Positions 9,318-17,713 of a DNA stretch of 64,000 nt are shown in pieces. The DNA comes from Fusibacter_A sp965140735 (lineage in GTDB: Bacteria > Bacillota > Clostridia > Peptostreptococcales > Acidaminobacteraceae), in contig OZ223306.1 in NCBI GenBank assembly GCA_965140735.1, forward strand, positions 2,666,001 through 2,730,000, given 5' to 3'. Every line of letters starts with the position of its first letter. Positions within the stretch are counted from its first letter, which is position 1. Under the pieces are notes generated by a model. It was not told where the DNA came from. It worked only from the letters and a program-made list of their open reading frames with translations, and searched no databases. A program made the translations under genes and the position numbers.

Positions 9318-10532
9318 GTGGGGGATTTTTTTATTTCTAGAAAGAAAACAAAAATATCTGAATTAACTAAAGAGCTAATGGAAGATAAGAATATTAAGGA
9401 TGTAGCTGATTTACAGAGTGTCCTTAAAGAAATGCTAAAGTCAGGAGTAGAAGCACTTTTAGAGGCTGAACTTGATGAAGAACTAGGATATGATCGCTAT
9501 AGTCGCCAAGGTGATAGCTCTAATTACAGAAACGGTAAATCCAGTAAAAGAGCACGGACTGATTTAGGAGAAGTAGAGCTTGAAATTCCAAGAGATCGAA
9601 ATGGTGAATTCGAACCACAAATAGTACCCAAGCACACAAATGATCTATCAGCAATCGAAGATAAAGTAATTTCTATGTATAGCAAAGGTATGTCGTAGCG
9701 TGATATTTCTGAACACATAGAAGACCTTTATGGTATGCCACTCTCAGCTCAAAGCGTTTCAAAAATGACCGATAAGATTATTCCACTCATTGAAGAATGG
9801 CAAAATAGACCACTAGAATCTAGCTATCCGTTTGTTTTCATGGATGCTATTCACTATAAAGTAAAGCAGAATAACCGAATTATTTCCAAAGCAGCATATG
9901 TTGTTGGTATAAATGATGATGGTATGAAAGATGTACTAGGGATTTGGATTGGCGAAAACGAGACAAGTAAATTCTGGTTGAAAGTCCTTACAGACCTAAA
10001 AAATCGTGGTGTTCAAGATGTGACGATATTTAGTGTTGATGGCTTGCCGGGCTTTGAACAAGCTATTAAAGCTACGTATCCAACCTCTATTGTGCAGCGT
10101 TGTATCATCCACCAAATTCGTTCATCTACACGTTATGTAAGTTATAAGCATATCAAGGAGCTAACGAAAGATTTAAAGTCTGTTTACCAAGCACCAAACG
10201 AAGAAGCTGGCTATCAAATGCTTATGGACTTCGAAGAAAAATGGGGATCTCAGTATCCGCAGTGTATTAAGTCCTGGAAAGATAACTGGTCTGTTCTTTC
10301 GCCATTTTTCAGCTATTCGGCAAACATCCGTAGGATTATGTATACGACCAATATAATTGAGAATTTGAACCGGCAATATCGTAAGGTCACTAAGGGTAAG
10401 CCTATATTCCCAACGGATACAGCGCTTATGAAATCGCTATATTTAGCGACGGAAAACGCTACTAAAAAATGGTCACAGCGACAACGGAACTGGGATCAAA
10501 TAATAAATGAGCTATCTATTCTGCATCCATAG
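9318..10532 (+). pseudogene. IS256-family transposase interrupted by an in-frame amber codon
   Basis: One continuous frame begins at GTG 9318 and ends at 10532, broken only by TAG at 9696-9698 (after SKGMS, before RDISEHIEDLYG). The usual residue here in this family is often Gln or Thr, so a CAG to TAG change is a simple explanation. The second half keeps the DDE residues: Asp in FMDAIHYKV, Asp in FSVDGLPGF and Glu in NIIENLNRQYRK. The two halves would be 126 and about 265 residues. As it stands no full-length transposase is made, so the copy should be immobile unless the codon is read through. Confidence 0.9.
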
Positions 10533-10613
10533 GGTGCAGTAGACAACTCATTTTAAGTCTTTAATATTTTCTACTTTTGTGGTTATTATTTACACAAAAA
10601 TATTTACAGTCTC
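9318..10613 (+). mobile_element. IS256-family insertion sequence, apparently truncated at the left end
   Basis: The element consists of the transposase frame and a right-hand terminus. The segment 10589-10613 (starting TTTACACAAAA and ending ACAGTCTC) looks like the outer end of an IS256-type element. No matching inverted copy was found to the left of the transposase, so the left end is either lost or too diverged to see. No target duplication could be recognised. Confidence 0.6.
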
Positions 10614-10834
10614 CTAAGGTTAGTACGATTTTAGTACGGTTATTGTCATTACAGAATTTTGATGATAAATTTGATATGTGATCATATACAATATTTTTCA
10701 ATTTTTAAAATGTCATAATTATGTTAAAATCTATATTGATTTGGTTGGACATACTACATTTTAATTTTCTATTCTATTCATTATTTGATGATTTCATGAC
10801 TTAAAAATAGATTAGTATCGCCTCACGATCAACA
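10614..10834. other. Gene-free spacer between the IS256 end and the antitoxin gene
   Basis: The gap from the transposase stop to the antitoxin stop is 302 bp, of which the last 221 bp are unassigned. It is very AT-rich and has no credible frame. The only pattern is a short motif TTAGTACG, repeated at about 10620-10638 with a TTAGTATCG variant at 10811-10820. The TTAGTATCG variant recurs twice at 17694-17712, just beyond the protease gene. Confidence 0.4.
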
Positions 10835-11875
10835 TCAACTTAATTCTTTTAAATCTTTCGCCAAACTATAAGGAATCAACTCATGATCGCTAGTTTCAAC
10901 ATATGCCTTCTCTTCATGCATATAGTCCACAATTTGTTTTGAACGATAATCTTTAAACTTGCTTGCAACTAACTCAAGAACGCTCAACTCGTCTTTTAGG
11001 AATACGCTTTCATCTATTTTACTAGTTGGTATAATTTTGTATCCAATGTCTTCGTACATCATCTCTTCAACAACTTGAATTGTAGGGACATTAAGAATTT
11101 CATTGAATCCAATTGGCAAAGCCCCAAAAGTCATATGCTCGTATACAAGCCCCGTCATAGATTTACCATGTCGTCCATAATATACCGCGTCTGTATACCA
11201 CAACAACTTCATCATTTTAACTTTATAGAGATGATTTACCCCATTAGCAAAATACCCCATAACCCTTGTTAGTTTCTCAACATCTAATATCTTAAAGCCA
11301 TTGTAATCACTTGCTTCTTCAAACTTAATGTATAAACTTTTTATCTCTTGCATCTTTAAATACATATGGCTGCTAACATCTAATCTCTTTTTTACACTTT
11401 GTCGAATCTCACTGTATCTTTTATCTGTAAAGCGTCCGCCATGCTTATCGAGATATTCAAGTGCTAACATACTATTTTCACGGACCATTCTCATTAAGCT
11501 ATCATAGGTCTCATCTTGTATTGTTTTACTTTCATATCTTGTTACAGTTACTTCTCCCCATCCTAACATCAAAGCAAATTCACTTTGTGTTAAACCATAA
11601 TACGATCGAATTTCACTTATCTCATATGATGTCAGTAGTCCTTTAACTTTTCTATATGCATTACGAACTTTCAAAAAATTTGAATCCATCACCTTTGAAG
11701 GAACAAACTCATTTTCCTCGTCATCAGCTCTATCACAAAGGAAATATACTTCTTCATAATTAACAACTTCTCCTTTAAAAAGAGCTTGCGTTTCACGAAG
11801 TCTTTTTTCTACCATATGTGTATTACCACATACAGGGCAATTCATCTTGATGCTTTCAATTAATATATCTTTCAT
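10835..11875 (-). CDS. Antitoxin: MqsA-like zinc finger and HTH fused to a Panacea (DUF4065/SocA-like) domain
   Basis: The start is placed at ATG 11875, with AAGGAAGG upstream, giving 346 residues; a longer frame from 11974 would overlap the toxin gene and has no ribosome site. Residues 11-50 form an MqsA/YgiT-type zinc-finger region: Cys13 and Cys16 are present but only one further cysteine (Cys47) is seen, so the fourth ligand is missing or different. Residues about 82-125 are a helix-turn-helix (LTQSEFALMLGWGEVTVTRYE). From about residue 185 the protein matches the Panacea/DUF4065 domain (KVMKLLWYTD-like core, TFGALPIGF). Such proteins neutralise the toxin encoded next to them and repress their own operon. 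The gene lies 28 bp after the toxin gene. Confidence 0.8.
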   Translation of the reverse strand: MKDILIESIKMNCPVCGNTHMVEKRLRETQALFKGEVVNYEEVYFLCDRADDEENEFVPSKVMDSNFLKVRNAYRKVKGLLTSYEISEIRSYYGLTQSEFALMLGWGEVTVTRYESKTIQDETYDSLMRMVRENSMLALEYLDKHGGRFTDKRYSEIRQSVKKRLDVSSHMYLKMQEIKSLYIKFEEASDYNGFKILDVEKLTRVMGYFANGVNHLYKVKMMKLLWYTDAVYYGRHGKSMTGLVYEHMTFGALPIGFNEILNVPTIQVVEEMMYEDIGYKIIPTSKIDESVFLKDELSVLELVASKFKDYRSKQIVDYMHEEKAYVETSDHELIPYSLAKDLKELS

Positions 11876-11903
11876 ATCAAACCTTCCTTTTCCATATTCC
11901 AGA

Positions 11904-12323
11904 TTATGCGTGTGGTAAGGTGTCCGGGAATGGATATCTCGCAAAGTGGAAGGATACACAAAATACTTTTCCATTTACGCGATCTCTAATCTTCACTTTT
12001 ATATAAACATCTCTGTTCTTTATTGATTTTGCAAATGCAAAAAACGGTGGCCATGATGGGTCTTTATCATCAACAAATGTTTCTAAATATTCAGATATAT
12101 CCAGAGTAATTAATTGGTGCCACACATCTTTTCTATCAAAATCTAACTCTAGCAGCGTATTTGCTGTTGTATAAGGATCTATAGGTGATTCTTTTTTCTT
12201 CTTTGGCAAAATATCTAAATCTGTATCTATATCAAAATCTGGACTATTCAATACACTTATAAGATCATGAAGAAATGCTTCGACATCTTCTTTTGAAGAT
12301 ATTACTTTTGTACTTTTGCTCAT
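11904..12323 (-). CDS. MqsR-like toxin (RelE-superfamily type mRNA interferase, predicted)
   Basis: A 139-residue protein starting at ATG 12323 behind GGAGGGG. Residues about 55-128 follow the MqsR pattern: LELDFDRKDVWHQLITLD, a variable loop, then DVYIKVKIRD and KVFCVSFHFA, equivalent to MqsR's LGLDFDGM and QVYLKITV/VLIVSFK segments. The first 50 residues are acidic and not found in Escherichia coli MqsR. MqsR cleaves mRNA; whether this protein keeps ribonuclease activity cannot be judged. The toxin-first order and the MqsA-type neighbour support the pairing. Similarity is by eye, so the family call is probable rather than certain. Confidence 0.7.
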   Translation of the reverse strand: MSKSTKVISSKEDVEAFLHDLISVLNSPDFDIDTDLDILPKKKKESPIDPYTTANTLLELDFDRKDVWHQLITLDISEYLETFVDDKDPSWPPFFAFAKSIKNRDVYIKVKIRDRVNGKVFCVSFHFARYPFPDTLPHA

Positions 12324-12343
12324 ATCACCCCTCCTATAATTTA

Positions 12344-12372
12344 ATTGTAACTATCAATTGATAGTTCGTCAA
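12344..12372 (-). promoter_or_regulatory. Toxin-antitoxin promoter with an 18-bp palindromic operator in the spacer
   Basis: On the minus strand a TTGACG -35 (12367-12372) and TACAAT -10 (12344-12349) are 17 bp apart. A perfect palindrome AACTATCAATTGATAGTT (12349-12366) fills the spacer. The antitoxin's HTH is the obvious candidate to bind it and autorepress the operon. Confidence 0.75.
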
Positions 12373-12462
12373 TAGTGAGTTCTATTTTGCCCCAGTAATA
12401 TTTCGATAATGTTTAACTCCTAATCTCAATATTTTTATTTGTTGATATGTAAACGGTAAACC

Positions 12463-13529
12463 GTTTTTTCCAGAGTTATTGGAAGAGAGGCGTTTTAATT
12501 GCAGGTGTTTAGCCCGCTTCTGATATTTCATTTTTCCAATGCTTTTAGCAATAGCACCTTTAATCGTAGTAAACTAAAGCGATTCCTTCCATACATAATT
12601 CTTTTAATGAATTTTAGCTTATTGACACTGCCTTCAGCTAAACCATTACTATAATGATATTTAATTGCATTTTCTACAGCTTCTTTATCACCTGTTTCTG
12701 AAGTTAAAGAGATCTCGATTCGACCATTGATAATTCGCTTCATATACTTGGAGATTGCCTTAACCAAATGAAATCTGTCACTTATTTGAATCGAATCTGG
12801 ATGAGATCCATTAATAGCTGAATGGTAGATCGTTGAACCATCACGGGATACTAGTTCAATATTGGGAAATGTAGACAACCATAATTTTACTTTCCCACAC
12901 TCTCTAGAATCCAATAAATCTACAATAATTTCCTGTTTCAATATCAACCATTATAGTTCCGTATGACTTTCGTTTCTTTACCGCGAAATCATCAATACAT
13001 ACAAAGCGTATAGTGCTCTTATTAATTGTCAGTTTTTTTTAAGATAGTTGCAAATAGAACTCTTTTTTACATTGACTGTTGTTTCTGAAAGATATTTTGC
13101 AGCTGACACTGAACTCTGCGTCAATGCAACACGCACGATTTCGTCTAGTAGTCGTTTCGTCTTTTTTCCTTTGGAATCAATAAAACCAAACGACTCTGCA
13201 AAAGTATATTTATCACAAGAGGGATTAGTACAAAACATATTTCTATTCTGTATGACAAGGATTACCTTTTTCCCTTGTATGGGTAAATCTTGAAAGCTTT
13301 TTTTGTACCTCGAATGCACTTTTGAACTCACTTCTCCACATAATGGACAATTTAAGAATTCCTTGGTTGATTTCACTCTTATATGTAAGGTATCATCAAT
13401 AAGTTCGTGTGATATATATTCAAGAGTTTGATCCAACATTTTTACTATTTCATCCATGAGTAGCCTCCCAATATTATCCCTACATTCTATCATACTAAAA
13501 GACCACTTCCAATAACTTTGGAAAGAACC
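12463..13529 (-). mobile_element. ISL3-family element, copy 1, internally deleted
   Basis: The two ends share an inverted repeat: 13506-13529 (minus strand GGTTCTTTCCAAAGTTATTG...) and 12463-12485 (TTTTTTCCAGAGTTATTGGAAG). The element is only about 1.07 kb against the 1.4-1.5 kb expected for an ISL3 element, matching the gap inside its transposase. Its right-hand 230 bp are nearly identical to 14703-14934. Confidence 0.75.
12528..13457 (-). pseudogene. ISL3-family transposase, frameshifted and internally deleted
   Basis: The N-terminal piece starts at ATG 13457 (GGGAGG upstream) and carries the zinc-ribbon region typical of ISL3 (CPLCGEVSSKVHSRYKKSF then CTNPSCDKYTFAE). A frameshift at an A8 run near 13033-13040 moves into a second frame (CIDDFAVKKRKSYGTIMVDIETG), and another near 12930 moves into the C-terminal piece (VDLLDSREC...). 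In the C-terminal piece roughly 100 residues are missing between YMKRIINGR and GDKEAVENAI. The end, with YSNGLAEGSVNKLK and IKRIMYGRNRF, is the conserved ISL3 C terminus. This copy cannot make transposase. Confidence 0.85.
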
Positions 13530-13635
13530 ACAATTTAAAAGAGATATCCTTAAGAAAACTGTCCAAATTTCTGTTGACAATCCAATTGGTATCAAATTAG
13601 TTGAAGGCCAAAGTTTATCTCTGAATAAAAATAGC

Positions 13636-14061
13636 CTAGAGATACGAATGTAGATCTTTTAATTGAAATTCTAACAAACAATCACTCATATGAGTAATTG
13701 CGTAATGCTTAATAGATGTTGACCACATTTGAGAGGTATGGAGAAATGAATAAAAATCTTCTTTAAAAAGAATAACAAGATAATTATAAATAATAACAAT
13801 CTTTTCTATCTCTATGTCTGTGCTACATCGTTTTAAAGCTGAATGAAACAATGCTGTTATGTGAATATTAAAAATTACGGGCTCGTAGCCTTCTTCGAAT
13901 AAAGAAAGGCCTTCGTTTATAAATGCAATTACAGTTTCACTTTCCTGTTGCATGCAATTAAACTTTGGCAAACAAGCACGCCCTTCTTTTTTTAAGAATA
14001 CGTAAACGTCAATAAAAAAAGAAAATATTTTTTCAAACTCAGGAGTACGGTAAACTTTCAT
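13636..14061 (-). CDS. Hypothetical protein, 141 residues
   Basis: I do not recognise this protein. It starts at ATG 14061 with GAGGG upstream. It is rich in Phe, Ile and Tyr, and predicted mostly helical, with moderately hydrophobic stretches (IFSFFIDVYVFL, residues 12-23; KIVIIYNYLVILF, about 87-99) that are too short and polar-flanked to be secure membrane segments. There is no signal peptide. It lies between two ISL3 remnants, in the same orientation as the truncated secreted-protein gene next to it, so it may be cargo captured by these elements. Confidence 0.55.
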   Translation of the reverse strand: MKVYRTPEFEKIFSFFIDVYVFLKKEGRACLPKFNCMQQESETVIAFINEGLSLFEEGYEPVIFNIHITALFHSALKRCSTDIEIEKIVIIYNYLVILFKEDFYSFLHTSQMWSTSIKHYAITHMSDCLLEFQLKDLHSYL

Positions 14062-14117
14062 AAATCAGCCCTCTTTTCAAGTTAATAGCATAAGTAATTG
14101 GAATCATTTATTTAAAA

Positions 14118-14485
14118 TTATTTTATATAGATTACATCTGGAATTGTCGCATAGTCTCCCCCATTCCATGCTTGAATTTGAGTAATAGTTATTTTTTCCC
14201 AATTCATAACATAGAGTGTTGCGTGTTGAGGCTCTATAGTTGGAACGTTAGTCTCCGTTAATGTTCTTGAATATATTCTTGCACCCGATGAGTTCCAAGT
14301 TTGAACATAGAATGAAACTTTATCAACAGAATCAGCGCCATAATTAATAGCGCTAGCTTTTACTCGATTATGCGAGAAATAATCAATTCTCCAGACTCTT
14401 CTGTTGTAGCTAAGGTTACGATATTTGTTGAAAATAGTAATATAAACAGCAAAATAACTATTAAAATCTTTTTTGATTTATTCAT
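14118..14485 (-). pseudogene. Small secreted protein, broken by a one-base frameshift
   Basis: From ATG 14485 the first frame gives a textbook signal peptide (MNKSKKILIVILLFILLFS, then TNIVTLA with an alanine cleavage site) but stops after 41 residues. A one-base shift at about 14397-14406 opens a second frame that runs to TAA at 14118-14120 and encodes about 90 residues rich in Tyr, Trp and Asn (for example VKASAINYGADSV, YVQTWNSSGARIYSRT, IQAWNGGDYATIPD). Joined, the product would be a secreted protein of about 120 residues with a beta-rich mature part. No family is recognised. Neither piece is long enough to be noticed alone. It lies between the two ISL3 copies. Confidence 0.6.
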
Positions 14486-14702
14486 GTATTCATCCTGAAC
14501 ATAATACCAATTCCCCATACAACTTAATTATACATTATTGGTACACAGTGTAAATATTCGTTTTCATTAATACTATTTAATTCCATATTTCCCCAAGTTT
14601 TGCAACACGTTAATACATAGCTAATAAGCCTAAGGAGACTCGAAATGACTAAAAAAAAGTAGGCGTCTAATAACATAGTGTATGTACGGTAAGCGTAAAT
14701 CC

Positions 14703-15048
14703 GGTTCTTTCCAGAGTTATTGGAAGAGAGGCATTTTAATTGCAGGTGTTTAGCCTACTTCTGATATTTCATTTTTTCAATGCTTCTAGCAATAGCACCT
14801 TTGATCGTAGTAAACTAAAGTGATTCCTTCCATACACAACTCTTTTAATAAGTTTTAGCTTATTGACACTGCCTTCAGCTAAACCATTACTATAATGGTA
14901 TCTAATTGCATTTTCTACAGCTTCTTTATCACCTGATATCCCGTTAATAAAGCTACCTATCTCTTCAATACCTGATTCCGTTGCCTTCTCAATCCAATGA
15001 TCAAGTATAATGTACACATAGGGTTGGATGTATTTGTCAATTAAAAAA
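14703..15048 (-). mobile_element. ISL3-family element, copy 2, truncated by IS21
   Basis: The outer end begins with GGTTCTTTCCAGAGTTATTG at 14703, matching the ISL3 terminal repeat of copy 1, and the next 230 bp are nearly identical to 12463-12692. The element is cut at 15048 by the end of the IS21 insertion; its other end was not found on the far side of IS21 (17376 onwards), so it was lost. Confidence 0.75.
14769..15048 (-). pseudogene. C-terminal fragment of an ISL3-family transposase
   Basis: About 93 C-terminal residues remain, including KATESGIEEIGSFINGI, GDKEAVENAIRYHYSNGLAEG and IKRVVYGRNHFSLLR. Unlike copy 1 it keeps the segment before GDKEAVENAI, so it derives from a less deleted copy. 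The remaining N-terminal region is removed by the IS21 junction at 15049. It is non-functional. Confidence 0.85.
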
Positions 15049-15080
15049 TGGTCCACTCAATCAGTCGAAAAGCGGTCCAC

Positions 15081-15827
15081 TTATTCCTGGTTTTTAAGCC
15101 AAGCTATGTTTTCCTCAAACCGATGACTTGTTTCTCTAGATATATCCAAAATATGCGCACGATGGGCCAATCGATCAACCAGTGCACCAGTTAAGACAGT
15201 ATCGTTAAATACTTCATTCCAACGATCAAAGGTTAGGTTTGAAGTTATAATAATGGTCCCTTTGTCATTTCGATTGGATAGAAGATTGAAGAGAATCTCT
15301 GAACCTGATTTATCAAATGAAATATAACCAAGTTCATCGAGTATAACGACATCATATCTTTCAAATTTTCTTTTATAGCTATTTAACTGATGCTGACTTA
15401 AAGCTTCTTTCAGTTCAATAACTAGGTTAGGTACAGAAACGAACAACACGGATTTTCCTGCCATGATGGCTTTCATAGCAAGTCCAATAGAATAATGGGT
15501 TTTACCAGATCCAGGTGTCCCTATCAGGATAATATTTTCCTTTTTATCGATAAATCTTAGTGTTTCAAGCTCTTTAAATTTTGGCCAAAAGTCTTTTGCA
15601 TATTTCTTTTGATCAAAATCTTCAAGGTATCTAAGATATGGAAATTTTGCTTGTTTTGTTCGAGTTCGAATACCATTATTTTTACGAAGTTCATATTCTC
15701 TTTCAAGCATAGATTCAAGAAATTCTTCAAAGGTCATATTGGTATGGTTTGCTTCATCTATTAGGTCCTGATAATTAGTTTTGATATAAGGCAGTTTCAG
15801 CTGTACAGCGAGGTCTTGAATCATCAT
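15081..15827 (-). CDS. istB: IS21 helper ATPase IstB
   Basis: A 248-residue AAA+ ATPase related to DnaC. Walker A is GTPGSGKTHYS, Walker B is VVILDELGYI, and the N-terminal region (residues 1-60) holds the short helices that contact IstA. IstB assembles on target DNA and directs IstA during IS21 transposition. The start ATG overlaps the istA stop by 4 nt (ATGA), implying translational coupling. The frame is intact, unlike istA. Confidence 0.93.
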   Translation of the reverse strand: MMIQDLAVQLKLPYIKTNYQDLIDEANHTNMTFEEFLESMLEREYELRKNNGIRTRTKQAKFPYLRYLEDFDQKKYAKDFWPKFKELETLRFIDKKENIILIGTPGSGKTHYSIGLAMKAIMAGKSVLFVSVPNLVIELKEALSQHQLNSYKRKFERYDVVILDELGYISFDKSGSEILFNLLSNRNDKGTIIITSNLTFDRWNEVFNDTVLTGALVDRLAHRAHILDISRETSHRFEENIAWLKNQE

Positions 15828-17281
15828 TGACGAACCTCCTTAATACTCAAATTATTATAGAGTTTGAGTTGGTTCATGGTCATTGAAGCTAGACCAGAAT
15901 GTGGCGTTTGTTCAATCAGCTTATATTGAACTCTTATTTTGAAAATTTCAACAATCTCGTCTAAGTTTTTTTCCTTATTTTCTTTTAGAATATCTATGAA
16001 TTTCTTTGGATTTGTTTTAAAATAGATATTATAGATGGATTTGAGCTCAGGCATACTCTTCAGGGCAAATGAATTGTGTAGCGCACCGGGCTTTCTTTCA
16101 AAGGTTCTAAGATAATGACGAATGTCGATGCTTATTTCCTTTGAACCATCTATTTTTTTATGTGTACATAGATAGTGATCATTCGCGTAAAAATCAATAT
16201 CTGCATGGTATATTTTCGCAGTAACCGTTTTACCAACTAAGTAATCAGGAACTGAATAAAAGTTGTTCTCAATTCGTACAAAGCAATATTTATTAACGGT
16301 TAATATTCTTATGCTCGCGAGCTCGAGTTGTGGTTTATAAGGCAGTAAACAAGTTTTTTCAAGTGAAATTTCACTACTTTGATTAATTAGTTCAAGGGTC
16401 CTATTCATGTAATCTTGAGCAGCTGAGAATGATTCGAATTTGTACCTTGGCCCAAATATTTTGTTTCTAAGAAGTTTCACACTGCCTTCAACGTGGCCTT
16501 TTTCATTACCACTAAAGCAGTTAGTAACGTTGATATCAAAGCCATAGTAAAGCGACATCTTAATCAGATCTTCATTCAGCTGTTTCTCATGGCGCCCGAT
16601 GAATTTTGTTACAACATTTTTCATGTTATCGTAGACAACTTCTTTGTAAACGCCTTGCATCATCTCGAAAAATTTCACATGAGCATCAAGAAAAACATCT
16701 TTTGTTTGATTCGTGTATAAGTAACACCATCTAAAATCTGAAGCAGGGGATGAAAATACAGCCATGTGATACTTTTTTAGTTCATTATTAATGACAAGTT
16801 TTACTTCGCCGAAATCGAATTCAATTCGATCACCATGCTCATAATCTTGACGAATGAATCATTTTTTAGATCGTTGACGTTTTTCTCGTATTTTAGTTGA
16901 AATAGTTGTTTTTCCAATGTTAAAACCTAAAGCTAAAAGTTCTTGATGAATTTGAATGTTACTGAGTTGTTGTTTATTGATTCCAAGTAAACGCAGTTTT
17001 TCTTTTTCAGACTCTAAGATTTGATCCAAAGCTGAATCAATTTCTTCTGAGTACTTATAGGTTTTTCTGCTTGAAGTATCATACTTGGGTTTAGATACAA
17101 TTTTTTCTTGGATTTCTTTAACATTTGCGTTTGTTGTAAGCTTGTTATTTTCATTCTGATATTCTTTCCAATACTTGCTTACAGTTTTTCGATTAATCTC
17201 AAGCTTTCTAGCTATTTCTCGGTTTGACATGCCTATCAATTTGAGTTTGATAATTGTGTACTTGTCCATTAAAGTGATCAT
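15824..17281 (-). pseudogene. istA: IS21 transposase IstA interrupted by an in-frame opal codon
   Basis: A single frame from 17281 to 15824 is broken only by TGA at 16859-16861, between RSKK and FIRQDYEHGD. The N-terminal part has the helix-turn-helix (GMSNREIARKLEINRKTVSKYW). The part after the stop carries the DDE residues: Asp in EFDFGE, Asp in VVYDNMKNV and Glu in GNEKGHVEG. A CGA to TGA change would explain the stop. AGGAG precedes the first ATG directly; the ATG at 17269 is an alternative start with a longer spacer. Without readthrough the product stops before the catalytic core. Confidence 0.9.
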
Positions 17282-17496
17282 CTCCTATTCCCACCAAAGA
17301 TATTTTAAACCTTTGGGGATCAATTTTGAATTACTGGACCGTTTTTCAACTGATTATTTTATTGAAAATGGACCACTTTTAGATTAACAAATACAATAAA
17401 TAAAGAAAAATGGATGAGCATAAAACAATCCTTCTTTAGAATCGATTACTATTCATCTAATACGAATTATAGGTAAGCGCTCAATAAGCAACATAT

Positions 17497-17559
17497 ACGT
17501 ATAAAAAAAAAGAACGCCTCGAAACATAAATGCTTCGCTGCGTTCTCTTCTTTTTATAC
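17497..17559. terminator. Probable original guaA terminator, displaced by the island
   Basis: An inverted repeat with outer arms ACGTATAAAA / TTTTATACGT and inner arms AGAACGC / GCGTTCT lies directly beside the 42-bp repeat at 17552-17593. A hairpin with the same outer arms but a different inner stem stands beside guaA at 22678-22746. Excision of the island would place this hairpin directly after guaA. Confidence 0.6.
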
Positions 17560-17593
17560 GTGCATGACTTTACTTATCCGATTATTCCCATTC
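17552..17593. repeat. Island attachment site, distal copy (42-bp direct repeat)
   Basis: The 42 bases are identical to 22738-22779, which include the last three codons and the stop of guaA. This copy has no gene attached on its outer side, as expected for the far attachment site of an element integrated in the guaA 3' end. Confidence 0.85.
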
Positions 17594-17713
17594 TGTGCTG
17601 ATACCTTTTCACGATATTCAACACGTTGGAAACACTACATTTAATTTACCTATTATTTATATTTCATAAGTCATTTTGTGGCTTCTATGAATATTAGTAT
17701 CGATTTAGTATCG
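17594..17713. other. Gene-free end of the island
   Basis: The full gap without a gene is 17376-17713 (338 bp): IS21 flank, the displaced terminator, the attachment repeat and then these 120 bp. Here the only pattern is a tandem TTAGTATCG pair at 17694-17712, just before the protease stop codon. Confidence 0.4.

Larger units (their letters stand above)
15049..17375 (-). mobile_element. IS21-family insertion sequence
   Basis: The 2.33-kb element carries istA and istB in the usual order. Its ends are related inverted repeats: TGGTCCACTC at 15049, with GAAAAGCGGTCCA just inside, and on the other side TGGTCCATTTTCA (minus strand from 17375) with GAAAAACGGTCCA inside. The double TGGTCCA-type motif at each end is the multi-repeat terminus expected for IS21. 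It is inserted in an ISL3 remnant. A target duplication is not evident. Confidence 0.85.

Noticed and set aside
9696..9698. TAG in the IS256 transposase as programmed readthrough or pyrrolysine
   Set aside because: No pyl genes or readthrough context are seen, and a single CAG to TAG change explains it.
16859..16861. TGA in istA as a selenocysteine codon
   Set aside because: The residue is not a known catalytic position, no SECIS-like hairpin was noticed, and the neighbouring element also carries an unrelated stop. Decay by mutation is simpler.
17497..17593. Reading the 42-bp repeat as part of a second guaA fragment
   Set aside because: Only the last three codons and stop are duplicated, with no further guaA sequence. 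It is an attachment site rather than a gene remnant.
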